A DNA stretch of 64,000 bases, taken from positions 6,956 through 70,955 of the forward strand of contig CAZNUA010000016.1 of assembly GCA_964576115.1 (NCBI GenBank), in the 5' to 3' direction. A program made the position numbers and the translations under genes. Shown here in pieces: positions 26,293-33,346 of this stretch (its first letter is position 1; each line of letters opens with the position of its first letter). The notes under the pieces are model-generated. The model made no database searches and had not been told where the DNA came from. It worked only from the letters and a program-made list of their open reading frames with translations. This DNA is from CAYSYY01 sp964576115 [NCBI: uncultured Gemmatimonadota bacterium] (lineage in GTDB: Bacteria; Blakebacterota; Blakebacteria; Blakebacterales).

Positions 26293-26540
26293 CAGTCGAA
26301 GATCGAACTGATCAGGTACTTCGTCGAACACCACAACTTGGCATACCCGAACCGCGACCAGCACAGCACTTCGGTCTCCTCGGCGACATCGAGGCAGTGT
26401 TCGAGCTTATCATCAGCCGAATCCATACACTCGACGTACGCCTGGGGGGGATTGGCCGCAGCCACAGCCGGCGGAGCGACGATCGGGCCGGCCCCCAGGA
26501 CGAGGATGCTCACGATGGCCGGCAGTATGTTTCGCTTCAT
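26292..26540 (-). CDS. Tiny exported peptide with cysteine every 11 residues
   Basis: The 82-residue product has a signal peptide (MKRNILPAIVSILVLGAG to about AVAAAN). The ~52-residue mature part has cysteines at 38, 49, 60 and 71, each exactly 11 residues apart. The mature region is acidic at first (DSADDKLEHC, DVAEETEVLC), then aromatic and basic (WSRFGYAKLWC). The spacing suits an antiparallel helical hairpin with nested C49-C60 and C38-C71 bonds, or a single helix with a cysteine stripe. The start has GGAG 9 nt upstream and the stop overlaps the propeller gene. It lies inside a longer open frame whose upstream part is not protein-like. No family recognised; position resembles NVEALA-type peptides of Bacteroidota but without that motif. 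Confidence 0.75.
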   Translation of the reverse strand: MKRNILPAIVSILVLGAGPIVAPPAVAAANPPQAYVECMDSADDKLEHCLDVAEETEVLCWSRFGYAKLWCSTKYLISSIFD

Positions 26541-26665
26541 GATTTCGGTCTCCTTCCCGCACGGGCGGGGATCGGGACACCGGGGGTGGCGTCGCATGAC
26601 CCGTTCTGACCGCAAGGAACATGCCAGCCGCCGTCCCGCAGCCTGCCTGCCGGGGGACGCGCCGC

Positions 26666-26689
26666 GGGCGTCAGACGGAATTGACGCCC
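26666..26689 (-). terminator. Hairpin downstream of the hpn operon
   Basis: Arms GGGCGTCA (26666-26673) and TGACGCCC (26682-26689) pair perfectly across an 8-nt loop, about 50 nt after the hpnE stop. A second perfect 8-bp hairpin (26733-26756) spans the hpnE stop codon itself. Neither is followed by a U-tract, so terminator function is inferred. Confidence 0.45.
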
Positions 26690-26737
26690 TCGTCCCCTGT
26701 CCCGGGCAGGAAGCCGCCCCGGTGGATCCATCCGGTG

Positions 26738-28159
26738 TCAGCCGGACCTGACACCGAGCGCCCGGACTGCCAGTTCGCCGCTGCGAGCGGCTCCTTCGAG
26801 GGTTGAGGGCCAGCCGGTCGCCGTCCAGGCTCCCGCCAAGGCCAGATTGGGAATCGGCGTGGCGGCCGGCGGCCGGGCGGCTTGCGAACCCGGTCCGGGA
26901 AAGAAGGTGGCCCGCCGGATGTGGACCACCTTCGCGGCCAGAAGGGGCGTGTTGCGCACCGCCGGCAGGACCGCGGCGAGTTCGTGCGTCAGAGCAGACC
27001 GGACCTGGTCGGGGGAACGCTCGAGCCAGATCCCCGAAGCCGAACTCACCAGATCGAGATGTTGATCGCGCCCCGCATAACCGGGCGCCGCCGGCCGGAC
27101 GAAGATCCACTGCAGGGGCGAACCGGTCACGGCCAGCAGCGGTTCGTCGGTGACAGGTTCGGCGAACCAGAGATGGAGATTCAGGATCGGAGCCCATTCC
27201 AGGCCGGCCCCGCGGTTCAGCGGATCGGTGTTCGCCCACTCCGGTCCCAGCAGGCGCGGCAATGCCCCGGGGGGAACGGCCGCGACCGCTCCGGCGATCT
27301 CGCGGCGTTCATTCCCCGCCCGGAGGGCTGTGACCTGTCCCGGGGAGTCGATCTCGAGGGCGTCGACCCGCACTCCCCGTCTGACCTCGCCGCCCAGCGA
27401 GACGATACGCGCCGCCACCCGCTCCCAGAGTTCAGCCAGGGGCACGACCGACCATCCCAGAGCGGCCGCCCGGCGCGGTCCGAGAAAGGATTCGGTGACA
27501 GCCATGGCGGCCAGATCGGAGCGCACCTCTTCAGGTCGGGCGTTGAGGATCGAGGTGATGACCGGCGACCAGAAGACCTCCCGGACGGCGACGCTCTGGC
27601 GAGCCCGGTCGAGCCATTCTCCGAACGGGTTCTCGAGCCCCTCCTCTTTCAAGGTCCCCGCCTCGCGTCTGAGGCGTATCAGCGCTCGCAGCAGAACCAG
27701 ACGCTCGCTCAGAGTAAGGAGCGGAAAACGGAGCAGGGCTCCCAGCAGGTGCAGCGGCGGCGGCAGTCCCCCGGCTTCCAGAACGACCGGCCGGCCGGTT
27801 TTCCCGCCCGGGGAGACCGTTCCGCTCCCCGGTGTTCGGACCGGGCCGTCATCCCGGTCCGGGCGAACCAGAAAGGGAACCCGCACCCGATCCTGTTCGA
27901 AAACCGCGTCCCCGGCGCCGGCCCGGTCGAGCAGTCCCCGCAGAGCGGTGCAGCAGCCCATCCAGACATGCTGGTTGTCGGTCAGACCGCCCCGCACCGG
28001 ATCGGGAAAGCTCCCCGCCCTGCCGCCCAGACGGGAGTGACGTTCGTAGAGCACGACCGGCTCGCCGGCCCGGGCCAGGGCTTCGGCGGCCGCCAGGCCG
28101 GCTGCCCCGCCGCCGACGACGGCCCACGGCCGGCGCGTGTCCGCGGTCGGCGCAGTCAC
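26738..28159 (-). CDS. hpnE: Hydroxysqualene dehydroxylase
   Basis: The 473-residue FAD enzyme begins with the dinucleotide motif WAVVGGGAAGLAAAEALARAG and RLGGRAGSF. The HpnE-type segment DNQHVWMGCCTALRGLL follows near residue 60, and a C-terminal FAD-binding segment LALAGAWTATGWPSTLEGAARSGELA. It belongs to the squalene-associated amine-oxidase/desaturase-like family. HpnE reduces hydroxysqualene to squalene. The start is GTG (28157-28159), 3 nt after the hpnD stop, with GGAG 8 nt upstream. Its place after hpnC and hpnD makes the assignment firm. Confidence 0.93.
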   Translation of the reverse strand: MTAPTADTRRPWAVVGGGAAGLAAAEALARAGEPVVLYERHSRLGGRAGSFPDPVRGGLTDNQHVWMGCCTALRGLLDRAGAGDAVFEQDRVRVPFLVRPDRDDGPVRTPGSGTVSPGGKTGRPVVLEAGGLPPPLHLLGALLRFPLLTLSERLVLLRALIRLRREAGTLKEEGLENPFGEWLDRARQSVAVREVFWSPVITSILNARPEEVRSDLAAMAVTESFLGPRRAAALGWSVVPLAELWERVAARIVSLGGEVRRGVRVDALEIDSPGQVTALRAGNERREIAGAVAAVPPGALPRLLGPEWANTDPLNRGAGLEWAPILNLHLWFAEPVTDEPLLAVTGSPLQWIFVRPAAPGYAGRDQHLDLVSSASGIWLERSPDQVRSALTHELAAVLPAVRNTPLLAAKVVHIRRATFFPGPGSQAARPPAATPIPNLALAGAWTATGWPSTLEGAARSGELAVRALGVRSG

Positions 28160-28162
28160 CGG

Positions 28163-29059
28163 TTACGCTCCGCCCCGCAGCCGCCAGCGGATGAAGGCTC
28201 TGACCATGAGCCGGAGCTTGGTGAGGGTATTGAGCCCGTGACGGTGATCGAGGACGTCGAAGCCGGAGGCTTCGATTCGGTCGAGGACACCCTCGTAGAG
28301 ATCGCGGAGCAGGGCCGGGCAGACCCGGGCATCACGGTCGATCAGAGGCAGCAGTCCGCCGCCTTCCTCGAGTGCCGAGCGGGCCCGCCGGGCGACTTCG
28401 CTCATGAGCGGGATCCAGCCCGCCGGCCGGTGCCCGGCGAGGATATCCTCCTCACGTACGGCGTACTCGTTCAGCAGGTCGGCCGGCAGGTAGATCCGCC
28501 CCAGGGCGGCATCGGCCCCGACATCGCGGATGATGTTGACGTACTGCATACCGAGCCCCTGGGCCAGGGCGTGGCGCCGGGCCGTTTCGCTCCCCCCTCC
28601 GAAGGTCGCGGCGCAGACCAGACCGATCGTACCGGCGGCATAGTAGCAATACTGCTCCAGTTCGGCCCAGGTGACGTAGCGGTTCACGGTCAGGTCCTGC
28701 CTCATACCCTGAAGCAGATCGCGCAGCGCTCCGATCGGCACAGCATGGTTGGCCACCGCGTCGGCCAGGGCGATGAACAGCGCTCCGCGCGGTTGGCCCC
28801 GCTCGATCTCATCGAGACGGGCCTCGAGACGGTCGAGTCCGCTCAGTCGTTCGGATTCAGAGAATCCTTCGGCGTCGGCCAGATCGTCCGCGACCCGGGC
28901 GAAGGAGTAGACGGCGTACAGAACCAGACGCTTGGCCCGACGCAGGGGCAGGAAGCTGTAATAGAAATTTCGCGCCGTGTGGCGGGCCAGCCGGGCGCAG
29001 GCGGTGTAGGCCTCGGCGAGCGGCACCTCGCCGCGGGTATCGGCGAGCAGGGGATGCAT
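28163..29059 (-). CDS. hpnD: Presqualene diphosphate synthase
   Basis: The 298-residue trans-isoprenyl synthase condenses two farnesyl diphosphates to presqualene diphosphate. It has the paired aspartate motifs YSFARVADDLADAEG and YVNIIRDVGADAALGRIYLP, and substrate-side segments NFYYSFLPL and RYVTWAELEQYCYYAAGTIG. The start ATG overlaps the hpnC stop (ATGA at 29059). The long open frame continues upstream through hpnC in the wrong frame and was trimmed. In the hpnCDE pathway this is the first step. Confidence 0.93.
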   Translation of the reverse strand: MHPLLADTRGEVPLAEAYTACARLARHTARNFYYSFLPLRRAKRLVLYAVYSFARVADDLADAEGFSESERLSGLDRLEARLDEIERGQPRGALFIALADAVANHAVPIGALRDLLQGMRQDLTVNRYVTWAELEQYCYYAAGTIGLVCAATFGGGSETARRHALAQGLGMQYVNIIRDVGADAALGRIYLPADLLNEYAVREEDILAGHRPAGWIPLMSEVARRARSALEEGGGLLPLIDRDARVCPALLRDLYEGVLDRIEASGFDVLDHRHGLNTLTKLRLMVRAFIRWRLRGGA

Positions 29060-29940
29060 CAGCCCGCTCTCCGGAGCCGGCCGAGCAGAGCGGCCGCAAG
29101 CAGGGCGGCTTTCCGCCCCCGGCTCAATACCGGACGGTGCGCAAGCACATCGTAGTTCTGAGCCGCGATGGCGTCGAGGATCGCCTCCCCGCCGCGGGTG
29201 AAGAGCTCGAGATCGACTTTGAACCGACCGGCGACCCGGTCGACGAGCGGGCGGCCGCGAGCAAAGAACTCCCGGGTGCGCTCCACCTCGAAGGCTATCA
29301 GGCGACGCAGGGCCGGGGTGGCCTCGCACCGTCCCAGATCGGTTTCGGCGACCCCGAAGCGTTCCCGGTCTTCGGCCGGCAGGTAAATCCGATCCATGGC
29401 CCGGTCGCGGGCCACATCCTGCCAGAAATTGGTCAGCTGCAGGGCGGTGCAGGTGGCGTCGCTCAACGGCAAGAGGGAACGGTCGCGGTAACCGAAAATC
29501 ATCAGCACCAGCCGTCCGACCGGATCGGCCGAGTAGCGGCAGTACTCCAGAACCTGATCGAAGGTGATATAGCGGTTGATGCGCTGGTCGCGGCGGTTGG
29601 CCTCGACGAGCCGGCGGAAGGGTGCGAGCGGCAGATCGAGTTCGCGACGGGTCTGCTCCAGAGCGATGAATGCGGCCGGGCGCTCACCCGCCGGCGCCCG
29701 GCAGCGGTCCCAGGTAGCCAGCAGGTGCTGCTCCCACCAGCCGAGCCGGAGCAGACGGTTTCCGGGGGCCTCGTCGCCCAGATCGTCGACGCCGCGGGCG
29801 AAAGCGTAGAGAGCGTACATGTGCCGGCGTACCGCACCCGGCAGCAGCACCGAGGCGATCGGGAAATTCTCGTAGTGCCGCCGGGTCAGCGCTTCGCACG
29901 CAGCGTAGGCTTCGTCGATGCTTTCATCGAAGACAGTCAT
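29059..29940 (-). CDS. hpnC: Hydroxysqualene synthase
   Basis: The 293-residue protein is the second squalene/phytoene-synthase paralog of the hpnCDE route; it converts presqualene diphosphate to hydroxysqualene. It shows YAFARGVDDLGDEAPG and NFWQDVARDRAMDRIYLP, and the RRHMYALYAFARG segment typical of HpnC. It starts the operon hpnC-hpnD-hpnE, with a divergent membrane-protein gene 129 nt away. No squalene-hopene cyclase or later hopanoid gene is in the window, so the squalene may serve hopanoids, sterol-like lipids or carotenoid-type products. Confidence 0.92.
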   Translation of the reverse strand: MTVFDESIDEAYAACEALTRRHYENFPIASVLLPGAVRRHMYALYAFARGVDDLGDEAPGNRLLRLGWWEQHLLATWDRCRAPAGERPAAFIALEQTRRELDLPLAPFRRLVEANRRDQRINRYITFDQVLEYCRYSADPVGRLVLMIFGYRDRSLLPLSDATCTALQLTNFWQDVARDRAMDRIYLPAEDRERFGVAETDLGRCEATPALRRLIAFEVERTREFFARGRPLVDRVAGRFKVDLELFTRGGEAILDAIAAQNYDVLAHRPVLSRGRKAALLAAALLGRLRRAG

Positions 29941-30069
29941 GGAACTGCTATTCTCTATCGGGAAGCGGACGGCCGCAACGGATTCCGGTCTTCACGCAAC
30001 CCCCGGGGACGTTGTACGGTATACATGATCATGTGGGGACGAACCCTCTTTACCGCGGGAGAGCGTACC

Positions 30070-30756
30070 ATGACGAGCCCGGAACACGGCCCCGCCGACG
30101 GCGGGGAGCACCGCCCCCGACGCGGCCACGCCCTGGCCTGGATTCTCATCTTTCTCGGCGTCCTGCTGACGATCTCGAACCTCTATGGTATCAGTGAGGG
30201 AGTTTTCTTCATCGTCCTCGGGGCCGCCTTTCTGGCCGGGTATCTCTCGAACCGCTCGTACGGCCTGCTGATCCCGGCCATGATTCTGATCGGGCTGGGA
30301 TTCGGTCTGCAGGTCGCCGACTGGTACCTGTTACGGATCGACGATCTGTGGGTGCCGCTTTTCATCGGCTTCGGTTTCATGGCGATCTGGTTCGTCGATC
30401 ACCTGACCTGGAAGCAGAGCACCACCTGGCCCCTCTGGCCGGGGGGGATCCTGGTGGTCATCGGAATCTGGGGCATCGCCCTGGAGACCGGCTTCTTCCG
30501 CGACATCTGGTGGGAGTTCACCGAGATCCTCGGTCAGTGGTGGCCGGTTCTGCTCATTCTGTGGGGTGTCTGGCTGCTCGTGCGGGGACGCTCTCCAGCC
30601 GGCGAGCCCGAGCAGGTCCCGCCGGCCTCGGCCGCTCCGGCGCCCGGCCAGAGCGAGGCGCCGGACGCAGGAACAGAACCGGCCGAAGCCGAAGAGGATC
30701 GACCGCCCGAGGATGAGCTGCGCTCGGGTCCGCTCGGCGGTGGAGAAAGCGACTGA
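30070..30756 (+). CDS. Small polytopic membrane protein, LiaF/DUF5668-like
   Basis: The 228-residue protein has a short polar N-terminus and then about six membrane helices in three pairs: ALAWILIFLGVLLTISNLYGI, VFFIVLGAAFLAGYLS, YGLLIPAMILIGLGFGLQVA, WVPLFIGFGFMAIWFV, WPGGILVVIGIWGIALE and WPVLLILWGVWLLV. The helix pair 'hydrophobic-G-hydrophobic' pattern with W-P-L-W and W-W-P motifs resembles the TM region of LiaF-like/DUF5668 proteins. A Pro/Ala/Glu-rich acidic tail follows. Start chosen at the ATG with GGGAGAG upstream; an earlier in-frame ATG exists. No function can be assigned. Confidence 0.8.
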   Translation: MTSPEHGPADGGEHRPRRGHALAWILIFLGVLLTISNLYGISEGVFFIVLGAAFLAGYLSNRSYGLLIPAMILIGLGFGLQVADWYLLRIDDLWVPLFIGFGFMAIWFVDHLTWKQSTTWPLWPGGILVVIGIWGIALETGFFRDIWWEFTEILGQWWPVLLILWGVWLLVRGRSPAGEPEQVPPASAAPAPGQSEAPDAGTEPAEAEEDRPPEDELRSGPLGGGESD

Positions 30757-30764
30757 GTACACTG

Positions 30765-30784
30765 CCCCGGCCGGCCCGCCGGGG
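30765..30784. terminator. GC-rich hairpin between convergent genes
   Basis: CCCCGGC (30765-30771) and GCCGGGG (30778-30784) form a 7-bp GC stem with a 6-nt loop between the convergent membrane-protein and M24 peptidase genes. No T-tract is present. Confidence 0.45.
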
Positions 30785-30791
30785 ACCTGAA

Positions 30792-32072
30792 TCAGGCGAA
30801 GGGATAGATCGGGGTAGCGGCCTGGGGAGTGTAAAGGTCTGCCCCCTCCTCGGTGATCACCATGATATCCTCGAGCCGGATCCCGAACCGGCCGTAGATG
30901 TAGATGCCCGGTTCGTTGGAGAAGGTCATCCCCGGTTCCAGAATGGTGTCCGAATCCTCGACCAGATAGTACCACTCGTGTCCGTCCAGGCCGATCCCGT
31001 GACCGAGACGGTGGGTGAAGTAGCGGTACCCCGGTCCGTACCCGCCCCGATCGATGACGAGCCGGGCGGCGCGGTCCACATCGCCGGTCAGGGCACCGGG
31101 CAGGGCGGCATCGAGGGCGGCTGACTGGGCTTCTTTGACCAGGGTCCAGACCTGGCGCTGCTCCACCGATGGTTCTCCCCAGATCCCGCTGCGGGTGATG
31201 TCGGAGGGGTATCCGCCCACCCGGGTGCCGCCGTCGAAAAGGATCGTCGTGCCCTCGCTGATGACCTCCTCCCGGCTGGTTCCGTGGGGGTACGCCGAGT
31301 TGGGACCAAAGAGGACCATCGCACCCCCGCTGTAGCCGAGCCGGGTGAAGGCCGAAGCCAGAACCCGCGAAAAATCGCTCTGCGTCATTCCCTCGGTGAT
31401 CGCGTTCCAGGTCGCCTCGTAGGCGGTTATGGTGACCTGGTTGGCATGACGCTGCAGGGCGATCTCGGCCGGGCTCTTGATCGCCCGGCAGCCGATCGTA
31501 ACGGGATCGGCCGAGGCAATCTCGATCGCCGGGGCATCGGCCGCCAGACCCGTGACCACATGATAGCGGACCGTTTCTTCCAAACCGATCCGGCCGGTCC
31601 GCAGACCCCGGTCGGCCAGGATTCCGGCCACCAGTGCGTAGGGACTCTCGTTCTCTTCCCAGGTCCTGATATCGTCGCCGAAACGGATACCCTCGGCCGC
31701 CCGCTCGCGCTCGAAGGCGGGACAAACCCAGGCCGGTTCGCCTTCGCTGGGCAGAACCAGGGCGAAGGTCCGCTCGCTGAGTCCCCACTCGAGATCGGTG
31801 AAGTAGCGCATGGCGGTACCGCCGATCATGAGAATGCCGTCGAGTCCGGCGGCAGCCATCAGACTCTGTGCTTTGGCGATCCGGCCCCACCGTTCTTCAT
31901 CGGTGATTCCCGGGGGCTCGGAATCGGTCATCGGTGTCAGTTCGGCCAGCGAGGGGGGAAGATCCTGTTCGGGCAGGGATTCGGGGAGAGGAGGATGAGG
32001 CCGGCGGCCGAATCCGACCGTAGCTGCACCGGCCGCGGGCAGGGCGGAAGTGAAGAACTGACGACGCTGCAT
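30792..32072 (-). CDS. M24 (Xaa-Pro) aminopeptidase-like protein with Tat-type signal
   Basis: The 426-residue protein begins MQRRQFFTSALPAAGAATVGFG, a twin-arginine-like export signal. An N-terminal creatinase-like domain follows (about 50-190), then a pita-bread M24 domain with metal ligands in FDGGTRVGGYPSDITR, HRLGHGIGLDGHE, FSNEPGIYI and IRLEDIMVIT (Asp, Asp, His, Glu, Glu). All five ligands appear present, so a dinuclear metal peptidase acting on X-Pro bonds outside the cytoplasm is likely. The start has GGAGG 5 nt upstream. It is the last gene of the minus-strand group that runs from 39.7 kb. Confidence 0.92.
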   Translation of the reverse strand: MQRRQFFTSALPAAGAATVGFGRRPHPPLPESLPEQDLPPSLAELTPMTDSEPPGITDEERWGRIAKAQSLMAAAGLDGILMIGGTAMRYFTDLEWGLSERTFALVLPSEGEPAWVCPAFERERAAEGIRFGDDIRTWEENESPYALVAGILADRGLRTGRIGLEETVRYHVVTGLAADAPAIEIASADPVTIGCRAIKSPAEIALQRHANQVTITAYEATWNAITEGMTQSDFSRVLASAFTRLGYSGGAMVLFGPNSAYPHGTSREEVISEGTTILFDGGTRVGGYPSDITRSGIWGEPSVEQRQVWTLVKEAQSAALDAALPGALTGDVDRAARLVIDRGGYGPGYRYFTHRLGHGIGLDGHEWYYLVEDSDTILEPGMTFSNEPGIYIYGRFGIRLEDIMVITEEGADLYTPQAATPIYPFA

Positions 32073-32108
32073 TATGGCCTCCTCCGGGATTCGGTCGCCG
32101 CCTCCCGA

Positions 32109-33341
32109 TCACCGGGCCCGGGAGGGAGAAGTCGGGATAGTCAGCAGCAGCTGGCCGCGATCGGCGATCGGAGCGGTAATGATACCGTGCTCGACAAGCA
32201 GGTCGAGAGCAGTGTGAACCGCCAGTTCCCAGGCTGCCAGAGTAACCTCGCCAAGCAGATCGTCTTCACCGTAGCCGAGAGAGGTGGCGGTTTCGCTGAT
32301 GGCAGGCAGAATGTCCATGAGGTGGGGCCAGAGAGCAGCTCCAGTCTCGATCGCCAGCGCTCGCAGCGAGCGGATCTCTCCCTCGGCAATGATCGGCACC
32401 CGCAGGTATCCCGCGGCATCGACTGCTTCGACCGAACGGAGCAGGATCCGGATCGGTAACTCGGGAGGTGTACCGGTCAGGTACCAGAGCCGGTAGGCTC
32501 TGACCAGGTAGCGGGCGAGCTCTTCGGCTTCGCCCGTCTCACCTGACCGGTCCCCCTCCATACCACCGGGGGTCGGGGGACCGAAGAGGGCCGCATACAG
32601 GTGAGAACGATCATCCCTCAGAGCGTCGAAACCGTATCGTTCCGACGTAGGAGCGTACCTGATCAGCTGGAAGCCGGTCAGATCAAGACGGCTGAGACGG
32701 CTGCCCGGCGGGGCCAAGTCGGGTTCTACCCGGTAGACACGAAAGGCATAGTCGCGGTGAGCGGGCCCCAATCCGGCATCCCAGAAGGCCTCGTGCTGGA
32801 AGAGCCCGAGCAGGTAGGCACCCAGAACCACCCAGCCGATCCGGTTCAGGGGCAGGCGGCCGACCACGGGTAGGGCGGCAATGCTCGAGTCAAGAACCGC
32901 CCAGCGGGCCGTGAGGGTATCGGCGATCGTCACGGCCAGAGGAGCCACGGTCTCCTGCAGGCGGCGCACTCCGGCCGCATCGAGAGCCAGGGCCAGAGGC
33001 CGCCAGCGCCCGTCACCCAGCTGCCGGCCGAGGTTCTCGACCGCAACCAGCCGCAGCAGTGATTCAAAGTCGGCCCGATCCAGCCCCAGACGCTCGCGGA
33101 TACGGACGAGCGACGCTCCCCCGCCCAGTTCCACCAGCAAGGCGTGCAGGACGGGGTTGTCGAGGACGATCGGCGGAACGACCACCGTCGGGGGGGCCAG
33201 GGTCGCGACCGAGTACTCCTGAATCGTGCCCTGCCGGCCCTGAGCCATGCCCGTCCCCTGCCCCGTCGCCGGACCGGCCGGCAGGCAGAGCAGCAGCCCG
33301 ATCGTCAGGAGCAGCAGAGGATGCGAAGAACGGCGTATCAT
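32109..33341 (-). CDS. Exported protein of unknown function
   Basis: The 410-residue protein has a signal peptide (PLLLLTIGLLLCLPAGPATGQ). The mature part is mostly helical with hydrophobic patches: LDNPVLHALLVELGGG, RIRERLGLDRADFESLLRLV, and a segment LNRIGWVVLGAYLLGLFQHEAFWDAG that could be a membrane or buried helix. The C-terminal third is helical (YLVRAYRLWYLTG, LWPHLMDILPAISETATS). The stretch RIRERLGLDRADFESLLRLVAVENLGR looks like a helix-turn-helix-type or DnaJ-like helical pair, but this is not enough for a family. It lies 5 nt after the FAD/Fe-S oxidoreductase gene and 36 nt before the M24 peptidase gene, so all three are probably co-transcribed. Confidence 0.72.
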   Translation of the reverse strand: MIRRSSHPLLLLTIGLLLCLPAGPATGQGTGMAQGRQGTIQEYSVATLAPPTVVVPPIVLDNPVLHALLVELGGGASLVRIRERLGLDRADFESLLRLVAVENLGRQLGDGRWRPLALALDAAGVRRLQETVAPLAVTIADTLTARWAVLDSSIAALPVVGRLPLNRIGWVVLGAYLLGLFQHEAFWDAGLGPAHRDYAFRVYRVEPDLAPPGSRLSRLDLTGFQLIRYAPTSERYGFDALRDDRSHLYAALFGPPTPGGMEGDRSGETGEAEELARYLVRAYRLWYLTGTPPELPIRILLRSVEAVDAAGYLRVPIIAEGEIRSLRALAIETGAALWPHLMDILPAISETATSLGYGEDDLLGEVTLAAWELAVHTALDLLVEHGIITAPIADRGQLLLTIPTSPSRAR

Positions 33342-33346
33342 GGTCC

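Noticed and set aside
26882-29155. 757-codon plus-strand frame
   Set aside because: Spans the antisense of hpnE and hpnD in one frame, rich in Arg/Gln/Pro, without any domain pattern.
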